The notes below the pieces were generated by a model. That model was not told the origin of the DNA, searched no databases, and saw only the letters and a list, made by a program, of their open reading frames with translations. A program made the translations under genes and the position numbers. From Kiloniella spongiae (GTDB lineage Bacteria > Pseudomonadota > Alphaproteobacteria > Kiloniellales > Kiloniellaceae), in the NCBI RefSeq assembly GCF_001026905.1, contig NZ_LAQL01000002.1:186001-250000 (forward strand): DNA of 64,000 bases. Reading direction: 5' to 3'. This document shows, one piece after another, positions 1 to 8,788 of the stretch (positions are counted from its first letter, which is position 1; each line of letters starts with the position of its first letter).

Positions 1-767
1 TCCGCGCTGCTGAAAAAGCTGCCCGTAGCCTGAAACGCGATTTTGGTGAAGTTGAAAATCTACAGGTTTCAAAAAAGGGACCTGCCGACTTCGTTTCGAC
101 AGCCGATCTTAAAGCTGAAAAAATCCTCATAGAAGAGCTGAAAAGAGCACGTCCTGAATTTGGCTTTCTGACAGAAGAAGCCGGGGAAGAAAAAGGCGAG
201 AGCAAAGACGAGAGATGGATCATTGATCCTCTGGATGGCACAACAAACTTCCTCCACGGTTTGCCACACTTCGCTATTTCCATTGCACTGGAAGTACGTG
301 GCGAAATTGTTGCTGCACTTGTATATGATCCAATCAAAGATGAGATGTACACTGCCGAAAAAGGCAACGGTGCATATCTCAATGATCGCCGCCTGCGTGT
401 TTCTGGCCGTGTTAGCCTAGACAGCACGATCATTGCGACAGGAACCCCGTTCCTGGGCCGTGGAGACAGAGGTCCATTCCTTCGTGAAATTAACGCTGTA
501 ATGGCTCAAACTGCGGGTGTTCGCAGATGGGGCGCGGCAGCCTTGGATCTCGCTTATGTCGCTGCCGGACGTTATGACGCTTTCTGGGAAAGAGATCTGT
601 CGTCTTGGGATGTCGCTGCGGGCTTGCTTCTTGTGAAAGAAGCTGGTGGATCTGTCACAGAAATTGACGGACGCGCATTCAAGCTGAAAAGTCAGAGTAT
701 TCTTTGTGCAAATATTGACTTGCACCCTAAGATGGTAAAATTGTTCAAAGAGTCCGGTAAATACTAG
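1..767 (+). CDS. suhB: Inositol monophosphatase family protein, 5' truncated by window
   Basis: The reading frame is open from base 3 to the stop at 767 and lacks only its N-terminus, which lies upstream of the window. About 254 residues are visible. The metal-binding motif DPLDGTTNF is at about residue 75 of the fragment, and the second family motif WDVAAG at about residue 202. A TEE pair upstream supplies the expected acidic ligand. The family hydrolyses inositol-1-phosphate and related sugar phosphates; SuhB also has a role in rRNA antitermination in enterobacteria, which cannot be judged here. A strong hairpin terminator follows at 806-840. Assignment to the family is firm; substrate is inferred. 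Confidence 0.93.
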   Translation, partial: RAAEKAARSLKRDFGEVENLQVSKKGPADFVSTADLKAEKILIEELKRARPEFGFLTEEAGEEKGESKDERWIIDPLDGTTNFLHGLPHFAISIALEVRGEIVAALVYDPIKDEMYTAEKGNGAYLNDRRLRVSGRVSLDSTIIATGTPFLGRGDRGPFLREINAVMAQTAGVRRWGAAALDLAYVAAGRYDAFWERDLSSWDVAAGLLLVKEAGGSVTEIDGRAFKLKSQSILCANIDLHPKMVKLFKESGKY

Positions 768-805
768 TTTTCTGCTCTCTGAGAACTTCAATTTAGACTA
801 TAGCA

Positions 806-840
806 CAAAGGCTCATCTTGTATGAGCCTTTGTTTCTTTT
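806..840 (+). terminator. Rho-independent terminator after suhB
   Basis: Perfect 11-bp stem (806-816 pairing with 822-832), 5-base loop and a T-rich tail to 840. Confidence 0.85.
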
Positions 841-924
841 AGCCTTCCCTATTGTCGTATCCCTCTATGAGCATTAAGCTACGGACAAAGATTCACATTT
901 GGGAATCATCCTGGGGGATGGAAA

Positions 925-2463
925 TTGTTCAAGCCTATGAGCTATATGCATAAAAATAGACACCAAAATCGCTCAACAATGCTACAGGCAAGCTGCGCCA
1001 CACTAGCACTACTATGCAGTGCATCAGCCGCAGCTGCACAGAACACAACAATCATTGGCGGGTCCGGAAGTTCTGGTGTTTACATTAATGAGCAACTGAT
1101 TGGTTCAGTTCCAGCCTATTCCAATGGGTACTCCTATGGCGCGCAAGCAACACCCTCTGGTTATCCCGGTGCTGGAAACAATCAGTACCTCAGTAGGCCT
1201 GGCAACCTGCTTTTTCCACCAGCAAGCTTTCCCCATAGCCAAGTTACGATAAACAATTTCGCTGATTTTCAAGGCTCTGGATATAACCAGACAACCTATT
1301 CAGCACAGGATAATCCACAGTCTTATAATTCTTGGCAACAACGCTACGGGCAAAATTCCTATGCTCAAAGTGGCTACCTGCAACAACCCGGACAGGCGAC
1401 AGGATCAAGTCTCTATAACCCCTACGGACAGCCACTTGTTCCCTTGTCTCAAGTATCCAGCACACACGTAGCAAGTACCGGGCAACAACCACAGTATCCA
1501 TCACAAGTACCAGCGTTTTCGCCGCAATCACAGCTACTGGTTCCTCCACCTAGTGGCGGAAACCGTGTTGTACAAAACGCACCAGACGTAAAAAGATCCG
1601 CCCCATCAGCGCAAGCACCTGTAGCACAGACAGCTTCTATAACACCGCCTGTTCCCCCTAAAGTGACAGCAAAAAAGGCTGAACCTGTCAGTCAGACACA
1701 AGCACCAAGTTCGATTATTCCGCCGGCCCCAACTGTCGAAGAAACACTGCCAACCAAAATTGAACCCGTTGCAACACCACAAGCTGTTGCCCCCAAAACG
1801 CCAAAGGTAGAAGAGACTGTAAAGGCAACAACAGCAGCGGCAGAGGGCACAACCTTCTCTGCTCCGGCACCAACTGTCACTGCCCCCTCTGTTACAGCTC
1901 CGGCTCCAAAGATTGAAACCGTGACGGCAGAGCCCGTATTAACCCCACCACCAGTGCCTGAACCAGAAGCGCCTATCGCAGAAACAGACATTCCAACAGC
2001 GCCAACAATTGCAGGGACAGCATTAACAGAAAGCACAGAGGCACTTGCACCACCACCGCCTCCACCTGTTGCGGAGATCCCACAAGCCGAGACCGTCCCT
2101 GTTGAAATTCGACCTGCAACAGAAGAAACAGCCGCGATTACACCTTCGGGTGAGCTTGGTCCTATTCAGTTATTGTTTGAGCCAAGTGAAGCAGATTTGA
2201 GTTCAGAAGCAAAAGCACAGTTAAACACGCTTGCAGATCAACTTTTGGCGGATCAAAGCAAGATTGTTCAACTTTTAGCCTACGCTGGGGACAACGAGAG
2301 CAATGCTCAGGCGCGTCGTATCTCTCTTTCCAGAGCACTTGCTGTTCGTGGTGTGTTGATGGAACGCGGTATTCCAAGTACGCGAATGCACGTCCGTGCC
2401 TTGGGCAATAAAGCTAAAAACGGCAACCCAGATCGGGTAGAGATTATTCCAGTACAGAACTAA
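925..2463 (+). CDS. Exported OmpA-family protein with long low-complexity linker
   Basis: 512 residues. A signal peptide covers about residues 18-39 (hydrophobic core, then AAAAQ). Residues about 50-205 are rich in Gln, Tyr, Ser and Gly; about 215-405 are rich in Pro, Ala, Thr and Val. The last ~105 residues are an OmpA-like peptidoglycan-binding domain that keeps the Asp and Arg expected to contact diaminopimelate (AYAGDN, then LSRALAVRG), although the usual GHTD is altered. The start is a TTG at 925, chosen because GGGGG lies at 912-916 at good spacing; ATG 937 is an alternative. It stands just upstream of a channel/stator-like pair and probably works with them at the cell wall. The role is inferred. 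Confidence 0.85.
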   Translation: MFKPMSYMHKNRHQNRSTMLQASCATLALLCSASAAAAQNTTIIGGSGSSGVYINEQLIGSVPAYSNGYSYGAQATPSGYPGAGNNQYLSRPGNLLFPPASFPHSQVTINNFADFQGSGYNQTTYSAQDNPQSYNSWQQRYGQNSYAQSGYLQQPGQATGSSLYNPYGQPLVPLSQVSSTHVASTGQQPQYPSQVPAFSPQSQLLVPPPSGGNRVVQNAPDVKRSAPSAQAPVAQTASITPPVPPKVTAKKAEPVSQTQAPSSIIPPAPTVEETLPTKIEPVATPQAVAPKTPKVEETVKATTAAAEGTTFSAPAPTVTAPSVTAPAPKIETVTAEPVLTPPPVPEPEAPIAETDIPTAPTIAGTALTESTEALAPPPPPPVAEIPQAETVPVEIRPATEETAAITPSGELGPIQLLFEPSEADLSSEAKAQLNTLADQLLADQSKIVQLLAYAGDNESNAQARRISLSRALAVRGVLMERGIPSTRMHVRALGNKAKNGNPDRVEIIPVQN

Positions 2464-2563
2464 TTCTTCGACCTACTCTCCGGTGGGAAATAGCTGTCTT
2501 AGTTTTGCCTAATAAAAGCTGTAGCCTGCGGAGAGTTTCTAAACACCAGAAGGCGCTTAACGC

Positions 2564-3724
2564 ATGAAACGGCCAACACGCTACCTAATCCGGATGGGGA
2601 TTTTCTTAGGAATAGTTAGTCTCGCTGTTGCAGCACTGGCACCAAGCCTTCATGAAGCATTCATAGCCAATGCAGTTATGAATGGCATGATTCTGGGCGT
2701 TCTTTTCCTAGGAATTATTTATATATTCCGACAGGTATTATCCCTTAATCCTGAGCTTGCCTGGCTAGAACATCTAAAAAGAGAAACAGAAGGTGGTTTG
2801 GTCTTCGCTGGCTCAATGAACGAGATCAGAGAACCAAGACTTCTTGGCCCCATGGCAACGATGATTGGAGAGAAAAAAGGAAAATTAAGCCTCTCTACTC
2901 TGTCCATGCGAACACTTCTTGATGGTATTCAAAGCCGTATAGAAGAAAGCCACGATATTTCCAGATACTTGATAGGCCTACTAATTTTCCTTGGGTTACT
3001 TGGAACTTTTTGGGGCCTGTTGGAAACCGTCAATGCCGTCGGCGATACCATCGCCGGATTAAGTACGACAGCAGATGATCCTTCTGCTATGTTCGATGAA
3101 CTTAAATCGGGCTTGGCGACGCCACTATCCGGCATGGGAACAGCTTTTAGTTCATCGTTATTTGGATTAGCAGGTTCACTCGTACTCGGTTTTCTAGAAC
3201 TCCAGGCTGGGCAAGCACACAACCGTTTCCTCAATTATCTGGAAGAATGGCTGTCAGGCATTACCAAACTTTCCAGCGGCGGCCCTGGCGCTGAGGGAGA
3301 TCAGTCTGTTCCGGCCTATATATCCGCATTGCTGGAGCAAACGGCTGAAAGCTTGGAAAAGCTTGAAAGAACCATGGCTCGTGATGAAGAAGAGCGCGTT
3401 CGGGCAAATCAGTCTTTGATTACGCTAACAGAGCGCATGTCCACACTGACCGATCATATGCGCGCAGAACAAAGCGTTATGCTCAGCATTGCAGAGACAC
3501 AGTCACAGTTAAAGCCAATCCTCGGGCAATTGGCGCAAAAACAGATCGCTCCTGTAAACGCAGGTATCGACGAAGCCTCCAAAGGCCACCTGAGAAACAT
3601 GGATCTTCGACTGGAACAGCTTTCAGGGGAGATTGCCAATGGCAGGGAAAGCTCTGTTCAGGAAATAAGAAGCGAAATCCGTCTATTAACACGCACATTG
3701 GCAGCCATGGCAGAAGGGGAATAA
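2564..3724 (+). CDS. MotA/TolQ/ExbB-like proton channel protein
   Basis: 386 residues with four predicted membrane segments at about 12-30, 36-56, 137-157 and 195-215. The segment with FLGLLGTFWGLLETV is typical of the MotA/TolQ/ExbB channel family. Residues after about 255 are charged, Glu/Gln-rich and probably coiled coil, so this is not a standard flagellar MotA. Six bases separate it from the next gene, which encodes the matching MotB-like subunit, so the two are surely co-translated. Together they should form an inner-membrane ion-driven complex that acts on the wall. No flagellar genes are near; the actual process is unknown. Confidence 0.85.
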   Translation: MKRPTRYLIRMGIFLGIVSLAVAALAPSLHEAFIANAVMNGMILGVLFLGIIYIFRQVLSLNPELAWLEHLKRETEGGLVFAGSMNEIREPRLLGPMATMIGEKKGKLSLSTLSMRTLLDGIQSRIEESHDISRYLIGLLIFLGLLGTFWGLLETVNAVGDTIAGLSTTADDPSAMFDELKSGLATPLSGMGTAFSSSLFGLAGSLVLGFLELQAGQAHNRFLNYLEEWLSGITKLSSGGPGAEGDQSVPAYISALLEQTAESLEKLERTMARDEEERVRANQSLITLTERMSTLTDHMRAEQSVMLSIAETQSQLKPILGQLAQKQIAPVNAGIDEASKGHLRNMDLRLEQLSGEIANGRESSVQEIRSEIRLLTRTLAAMAEGE

Positions 3725-3730
3725 CCCCGC

Positions 3731-5053
3731 ATGTTTTCGGCAAGTCGTAGAAGCAGCAAAAGATCAATCAACATCTGGCCTGGTTTCGTTGACGCCTTGG
3801 CAACGCTGCTCCTTGTAATCATTTTCGTACTCATGGTCTTTATGGTTGCACAATTTACCCTAAGCAATGCGCTAAGCGGTAAAGATAAAGCGCTATCGAA
3901 CCTGAACAGGGAAATAAGCGAACTTGCCGAATTACTCTCACTCGAAAAATCTGCAAATACCAGACTGCGTTCCAGCGTTACCCAGCTTACGACAGAGCTA
4001 CAGAGTTCAATATCTTCACGTGACAGTTTAGCAAACCAACTGGCCGCTCTTTCAGAAGACAAGGAAAACCTGGAAGGTGAGTTACTTTCCGTCAGTAAAG
4101 AATTAAAAGATATTATCAGCGCACAGTCCTTACTACAGGAAAATAATGACCAGCTTGAAGCAGAGAAACAAAAGCTTCTAAATGAGCAAAAAACTATTCA
4201 AGATCAGCTTTCAGCACTGGAACTCGCTGCAGCAAAATTATCGGCGGAATCTGCACTCGTGAATGCAGAACTGGAAGATGCATACAAGGTTATTGAAGCC
4301 GACAAAGAGAAAGTCGAAACTCAGCTTGCAGAAATAGCCTTATTAAAAGAACTCCGCGATAATCTAACCGAAAAGCTAGCGACAGCAGAGACTGATATTT
4401 CCGGCCAAAAGGCACTTACAGAAGAGGCCCAAACCGAAGTCGTACTTCTAAATCAACAGATTGCTGCACTTCGCAAACAGCTTTCAGATATCTCGGCGAC
4501 CTTGGAAATAACCGAAGCCATCAATGCCGCACAGGAAACCCAGATTATTGACCTCGGCAAGCGTTTGAACGTTGCTCTCGCGACCAAAGTTCAGCAGCTT
4601 GCTAAATACAGATCAGAATTCTTTGGCAAGCTACGCGAGGTCCTTGGAAACCGACAAGACATACGTATTGTTGGCGATCGCTTCGTCTTTCAGTCAGAAG
4701 TTCTCTTTTCCAGTGGAAAAGCAACATTAGAAGCTGGCGGTCAAGAACAACTGGGGCAACTTGCAAAAACGCTCCGAGAGCTGTCTGGCAACATCCCTGA
4801 TGATATTGATTGGATTCTACGTGTTGACGGGCACACTGATGTTCAACCAATCTCCACTGCCGAATTTCCCTCTAACTGGGAACTTTCAACAGCAAGGGCT
4901 ATATCGGTGGTCAAGTACCTTATAACTCAGGGCATACCAGCATCAAGACTAGCGGCCACTGGCTTTGGTCAATTCCAGCCCCTGGATAGCAGTCGTGATG
5001 AAATAGCCTTCAGACGTAATCGCCGAATCGAACTTAAGCTGACACAGCGATAA
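3731..5053 (+). CDS. MotB-like protein: membrane anchor, coiled coil, OmpA C-terminal domain
   Basis: 440 residues. One N-terminal membrane helix (about 19-43) carries Asp21 in the context WPGFVDALATLL, the position of the proton-binding Asp of MotB/TolR. Residues about 50-275 are a long heptad-like coiled coil rich in Leu, Glu, Gln and Ala. The C-terminal ~140 residues are a full OmpA/MotB peptidoglycan-binding domain with DGHTD, NWELSTARA and FRRNRRIEL. It is the second subunit of the channel pair with the preceding gene. The long periplasmic coiled coil would let the complex reach the wall. A terminator follows directly. Confidence 0.88.
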   Translation: MFSASRRSSKRSINIWPGFVDALATLLLVIIFVLMVFMVAQFTLSNALSGKDKALSNLNREISELAELLSLEKSANTRLRSSVTQLTTELQSSISSRDSLANQLAALSEDKENLEGELLSVSKELKDIISAQSLLQENNDQLEAEKQKLLNEQKTIQDQLSALELAAAKLSAESALVNAELEDAYKVIEADKEKVETQLAEIALLKELRDNLTEKLATAETDISGQKALTEEAQTEVVLLNQQIAALRKQLSDISATLEITEAINAAQETQIIDLGKRLNVALATKVQQLAKYRSEFFGKLREVLGNRQDIRIVGDRFVFQSEVLFSSGKATLEAGGQEQLGQLAKTLRELSGNIPDDIDWILRVDGHTDVQPISTAEFPSNWELSTARAISVVKYLITQGIPASRLAATGFGQFQPLDSSRDEIAFRRNRRIELKLTQR

Positions 5054-5099
5054 AAAAGGCTCCTGAGATGAATTAGACATTCTCAGCAGCCTTTTTTAA
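5054..5099 (+). terminator. Terminator after the envelope module
   Basis: Inverted repeat GGCT-CTGAGA...TCTCAG-AGCC followed by TTTTTT; the A-run before it makes it potentially bidirectional, serving the ABC exporter gene on the other strand. Confidence 0.75.
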
Positions 5100-5184
5100 T
5101 TTTTCAAAACCTGTGTTTATTAAAATAATCTTATCAATGTCCTCTTTTCCCCAGAAGACGAAATTAAAAGATTACAACAATATC

Positions 5185-7017
5185 TCAGCTTGCAGCTTGA
5201 ACCGTTAGTTCAGCTTCCATATCCGGACCGAACTGTAACTCTGCCAATCGTGCATAGAGGCCGTCCTGCTTAACCAATTCAGCATGCGTTCCACTTGCGA
5301 CAATACGCCCTTCGTCCATAACGAGAATACGATCCGCTTTTAAGACTGTCGCCAAACGGTGAGCAATCATCAGTGTTGTTCGACCATCCAGAAGGTTATC
5401 CAAAGCCTTCTGAACCGCCACTTCACTTTGAGAATCTAAAGCTGAAGTAGCCTCATCCAGTAGTAAAATCTCAGGATCTCTCAAGATCGCCCGGGCAATA
5501 GCAAGGCGCTGTCTCTGCCCACCAGAAAGGCGTACGCCCTTTTCGCCAAGATAGGTGTCATACCCGTCAGGAAGCTTTTCCAAAAACTCATGCGCAGAAG
5601 CCGCTTTAGCTGCATTGACAATCTCATCGCGACTGGCATCTGGACGGCCATAACGAATATTTTCGTAAGCAGTGACCGAGAAAACCACAGGCTCCTGAGA
5701 AACCAGACCGATATGTTTGCGCATTTCCACAGGATCAAAGTTAGGAATATCCACACCATCAATCTTCACCCCCCCCTTTTGCACATCATAGTAGCGGAGC
5801 AACAATTGGAAAACAGTGGTCTTGCCAGCTCCTGAAGGGCCGACAATCGCGACCTTCTCACCCGCCTTAATATCCGCAGAAAAACCGATCATCGCCGATT
5901 GCGTGGGCCGCGATGGATAATTGAAACTCACATCAGAAAAAGAAACAGCACCTTTGATCTTTGCCGGCAACGGCGTTGGCACTTCTGGTGCCGCAATATC
6001 TGTTTCAAGAGCCAATAAGCTTAACAATCTCTCTGTTGCCCCTGCAGCACGTTGCAAATCACCAATAACCTCGCTAAAGGCCCCGAGAGATCCAGCAACA
6101 ACAATTGCATAGAAGACAAAGGATGACAGCTCACCCGCAGTTATACGTCCCTCCAAAACGTCGCGTCCACCAACCCAAAGAATCGCGCTGATAGAGCCAA
6201 AAACCAAAACAATCACAATGGCCGTCAAAAGAGCACGAAAACGGATTCGCGTTACAGCTGTTGTAAAAGCATCTTCAACCCGGCTAGAAAAATATTGGCG
6301 ATCAAGGTCCTCGTGACTAAATGCCTGAACCGTTCGAATCGCTCCGATTGTCTCATCTGCATAGACACCGACATCCGCAATCCGATCCTGACTGTCTTTA
6401 CTCAATGTCCGCACTTTGCGCCCAAAAAATAGAATCGGTATTAAAACAAAAGGAATAACAAGCGCAACAAACCCTGTTAATTTCGGCGATGTGATAATGA
6501 GAAGAACTAAGCCACCAAAAAACATCAATAAATTACGAAGAGCAATCGAGAAGGATGATCCGACAACCACCTGTAGAAGTGTTGTATCCGTTGTCAGTCT
6601 CGAAAGGACCTCTCCGCTCCTGGTGACTTCGAAAAAGGCAGGTGACATTTTGATTATATGCCCGAACACGGCTGAACGAATATCAGCAACAACCCGTTCC
6701 CCAATCCACGAAACCAGGAAATATCGCGAATAACTGGCCAAGGCTAAAAGCACCGTCACACCAAACAAAACAAAAACAGCCTGATCAAGTAATGCGCTAT
6801 TACCACTAGAAAATCCCTGATCAATCAAGGCTCTAAGCCCTCTTCCAAGACCAAGAACTGTACCCGCAGCGATAACAAGCGCAATCATCGCACCACAAAT
6901 CTGAAGTTTATAGGGGCGCACAAATTGCCACAGCAGCAACAGGTGTTTTAACTCTTTGCTTTTAGGTGCATCTTCTTTTGATGCGACAGCTAAATTCTTT
7001 TCACCGTTGCGGCTCAT
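5185..7017 (-). CDS. ABC exporter, fused permease/ATPase (MsbA/BmrA type)
   Basis: 610 residues with an N-terminal six-helix exporter domain (about 40-330) and a C-terminal ATPase. Walker A GPSGAGKTT is at about residue 390, the signature LSGGQRQR at about 497, Walker B ILLLDEATSALD at about 516, and the switch His lies in IAHRL. One gene encodes the half-transporter, so it should act as a homodimer. Lipid A, lipid or multidrug export are all possible for this family; the sequence does not decide. It is monocistronic, convergent with the MotB-like gene and divergent from rpmE. Confidence 0.9.
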   Translation of the reverse strand: MSRNGEKNLAVASKEDAPKSKELKHLLLLWQFVRPYKLQICGAMIALVIAAGTVLGLGRGLRALIDQGFSSGNSALLDQAVFVLFGVTVLLALASYSRYFLVSWIGERVVADIRSAVFGHIIKMSPAFFEVTRSGEVLSRLTTDTTLLQVVVGSSFSIALRNLLMFFGGLVLLIITSPKLTGFVALVIPFVLIPILFFGRKVRTLSKDSQDRIADVGVYADETIGAIRTVQAFSHEDLDRQYFSSRVEDAFTTAVTRIRFRALLTAIVIVLVFGSISAILWVGGRDVLEGRITAGELSSFVFYAIVVAGSLGAFSEVIGDLQRAAGATERLLSLLALETDIAAPEVPTPLPAKIKGAVSFSDVSFNYPSRPTQSAMIGFSADIKAGEKVAIVGPSGAGKTTVFQLLLRYYDVQKGGVKIDGVDIPNFDPVEMRKHIGLVSQEPVVFSVTAYENIRYGRPDASRDEIVNAAKAASAHEFLEKLPDGYDTYLGEKGVRLSGGQRQRLAIARAILRDPEILLLDEATSALDSQSEVAVQKALDNLLDGRTTLMIAHRLATVLKADRILVMDEGRIVASGTHAELVKQDGLYARLAELQFGPDMEAELTVQAAS

Positions 7018-7157
7018 ACCAGACTTTCCTGAAAGGGGACTCCATTTCTGGGTCCCATAAAAAATAATTACTTAACCTAATAACGGAATTGACCTTTCCA
7101 CTCCAGTGTGAGAAACCACAATTTATTAACGGCTTCAATGCGACCCTATGCCTCTGA

Positions 7158-7179
7158 CAGGTAAATTTCAGGTAAATTT
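7158..7179. repeat. Two tandem copies of an 11-bp repeat upstream of rpmE
   Basis: CAGGTAAATTT occurs twice head to tail (7158-7168, 7169-7179), about one helical turn apart, between the divergent ABC-exporter and rpmE genes. It may be a protein-binding site; no matching regulator is recognised. Confidence 0.45.
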
Positions 7180-7256
7180 TTGCGATTCGTGGAATTAACT
7201 TGCCTCTTGGCGCAGGTTCGGTTAAATAGCCCCCGCTTCCTAAGGGGATACGGACT

Positions 7257-7481
7257 ATGAAAAAAGATATTCATCCAGAATACCACACCATCAAAGTTGT
7301 AATGACAGATGGTAGTGAATTCGAAACACGCTCTACATGGGGCAAAGAAGGCGATGTAATGCGTCTTGATATTGACCCTAAGAGTCATCCAGCTTGGACT
7401 GGCGAACACCGCTTGGTTGATACCGGTGGTCAGGTTGCTAAGTTCAACAAGCGTTTTGCAGCTTTTGGCATTAAGAACTAA
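7257..7481 (+). CDS. rpmE: 50S ribosomal protein L31, zinc-free form
   Basis: 74 residues beginning [10 protein letters not shown], with the family's STWGKEG and SHPAWTG segments and the VAKFNKRF tail. There is no cysteine, so this is the C-minus form that does not bind zinc. It is a component of the large ribosomal subunit bridging to the small subunit. AAGGGG precedes the ATG by about 8 bases. A terminator follows at 7501-7534, so it is transcribed alone. Confidence 0.95.
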   Translation: MKKDIHPEYHTIKVVMTDGSEFETRSTWGKEGDVMRLDIDPKSHPAWTGEHRLVDTGGQVAKFNKRFAAFGIKN

Positions 7482-7500
7482 GCCAAACTGTGTAAATGTT

Positions 7501-7534
7501 AAAAAAGGTTCCGTTTTACGGAGCCTTTTTTTTT
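7501..7534. terminator. Bidirectional terminator between rpmE and the DUF1465 gene
   Basis: A-run, 8-bp stem (GGTTCCGT/ACGGAGCC with one G-T pair), 3-base loop, then nine T. It partly overlaps the 3' end of the convergent DUF1465 gene. Confidence 0.85.
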
Positions 7535-7923
7535 GCTCGATCCACCCTGTCCAACTGAGAATCCAATCGAGTCACACGCATATAAAGCTGATGACTACGC
7601 CCCATCAGATCAGCCATCCTGGGATCGGCACCATCCGGTAGCTCATCCGGCGGTTCACACACATTCTGGCCGGATATTCGGTTATCAGGGCCTCTGGCTT
7701 CATCTACGCTGATTTCACCATTAAGAACAGCTCTCTGCACCAATAGCCAAGCCATAACCTGTGTCAGGCGCGTTGTAAGACGCATACTCTCACAACAGAT
7801 TTGTAGTCGATCCTCTGGCTTTAGCCATGGGTGACGGTTACGGGTTCTATCCGCCAGATAGTCTCTTGCCTCTTTTGTCAGAGACAAAGCTTCCTGATAA
7901 GTCGAATCCAGATACGTAACCAT
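7516..7923 (-). CDS. DUF1465 family protein, RcdA-like regulator of CtrA degradation
   Basis: 135 residues from the ATG at 7923. That start was chosen because AGGCGG lies just before it, whereas a GTG at 7953 has no ribosome-binding site. The protein is helical and charged, with the segments YQEALSLTKEARDYL and LTTRLTQVMAWLL followed by a disordered Pro/Asp-rich stretch and a last helix. I recognise the DUF1465 family of Alphaproteobacteria, to which Caulobacter RcdA, an adaptor for ClpXP proteolysis of CtrA, is assigned. That link is from memory; function here is inferred. Convergent with rpmE. Confidence 0.75.
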   Translation of the reverse strand: MVTYLDSTYQEALSLTKEARDYLADRTRNRHPWLKPEDRLQICCESMRLTTRLTQVMAWLLVQRAVLNGEISVDEARGPDNRISGQNVCEPPDELPDGADPRMADLMGRSHQLYMRVTRLDSQLDRVDRAKKKAP

Positions 7924-8175
7924 AAGCCGCCTGATAGTCTTTGTTCTTTGCACTTAAAACACAGATTCGTGCAAAGTTTTCACCAGTCTATCATAAGGGC
8001 CTTAACAAATTCTTGGCCAAGCAACAAAGCTCATAATCATTCACATCCTGTTGATCAGGAGATTCTAAATGATCACTCTTCCCTCAAATTTTTTCGAGAA
8101 TTCGTTTTCAATGAATTATTTTTTTGCGGACATATCTTGAAAACAAAGACAGCCTCTCTTAACTCAATCAGTACA

Positions 8176-8268
8176 AGAAGTGCCAATCGGGCTTCTCTGT
8201 ATTCACTGGCCTGACCATGAAGGTAGGCTAACTGTTAAGCTTGTTGCTCAAAGGGAGAACACGCAATG
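8176..8268 (+). promoter_or_regulatory. ROSE-like RNA thermometer in the hsp20 leader
   Basis: Three consecutive hairpins precede the start codon. Hairpin 1: AGAAG 8176-8180 with CTTCT 8192-8196. Hairpin 2: GCCT-ACC 8209-8216 with GGTAGGC 8222-8228 (one bulged G). Hairpin 3 holds the Shine-Dalgarno GGGAG (8253-8257): GTT[G]CTC at 8243-8249 pairs with GAGAAC at 8255-8260, extended outward by T8242-A8261, C8240-G8263 and G8239-C8264. The bulged G8246 sits inside TTGCT, matching the UYGCU signature of ROSE elements. A CTTGAAA at 8136-8142 could be a heat-shock -35 box, but no clear -10 was found. Confidence 0.75.
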
Positions 8269-8727
8269 CACCATCGTGACCTAACACCATTACTACGCGC
8301 AACCGTCGGCTTTGATCGCATGATGAACATGCTTGATGCATCGACTCGACCAGACACAGCGTCATCCAGCTATCCCCCTTATAATATAGAAAAAACAGCC
8401 GAACACGATTATCGTATCACAATGGCTGTTGCGGGATTTGCTCAGGAAGAGCTTGAGATTACAATCAAAGAAAACTCTCTTCACATTGCGGGGAAGAAAG
8501 AACGTGATAAGGAAGATAAGGTAACTTATCTCCACAGAGGGATTGCAAACAGGTCTTTTGAAAGAAGTTTTGATCTTGCAGATCATATCAAAGTTACGGG
8601 CGCAAACCTTGAAAACGGACTTCTAATCATTGAGCTGGCACGCGAGATTCCTGAATCAAAGAAACCGCGTAATATCCCCATTTCAAATGGCACACCAAAC
8701 GAGCCAGAGCTGATAGATCAGCAATAA
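8266..8727 (+). CDS. Small heat shock protein, Hsp20/IbpA family
   Basis: 153 residues. The alpha-crystallin domain spans about residues 40-130, with YNIEKTAEHDYRITMAVAGF at its start and the GLLIIELAREIPE end that is typical of IbpA-type proteins. The C-terminal IPI motif (RNIPIS) that docks neighbouring subunits is present. It is an ATP-independent holdase that binds unfolding proteins during heat stress. The leader carries a ROSE-like thermometer, so translation is probably opened by heat. A strong terminator follows; the gene is alone. Confidence 0.93.
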   Translation: MHHRDLTPLLRATVGFDRMMNMLDASTRPDTASSSYPPYNIEKTAEHDYRITMAVAGFAQEELEITIKENSLHIAGKKERDKEDKVTYLHRGIANRSFERSFDLADHIKVTGANLENGLLIIELAREIPESKKPRNIPISNGTPNEPELIDQQ

Positions 8728-8746
8728 TCTACTCAGTAGAAACGCC

Positions 8747-8788
8747 AAGGGCCGAGCTTACAAAATAAGCTCGGCCCTTATTATTTTT
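8747..8788 (+). terminator. Terminator after hsp20
   Basis: Perfect 14-bp stem (8747-8760 with 8766-8779), 5-base loop, then a T-rich tail. Confidence 0.88.

Noticed and set aside
2564-5053. MotA/MotB-like pair resembling ZorA/ZorB of the Zorya phage-defence system
   Set aside because: No ZorC, ZorD or ZorE genes are nearby, the genes sit beside suhB in a housekeeping region, and a third OmpA-like gene precedes them. A cell-envelope role is more likely.
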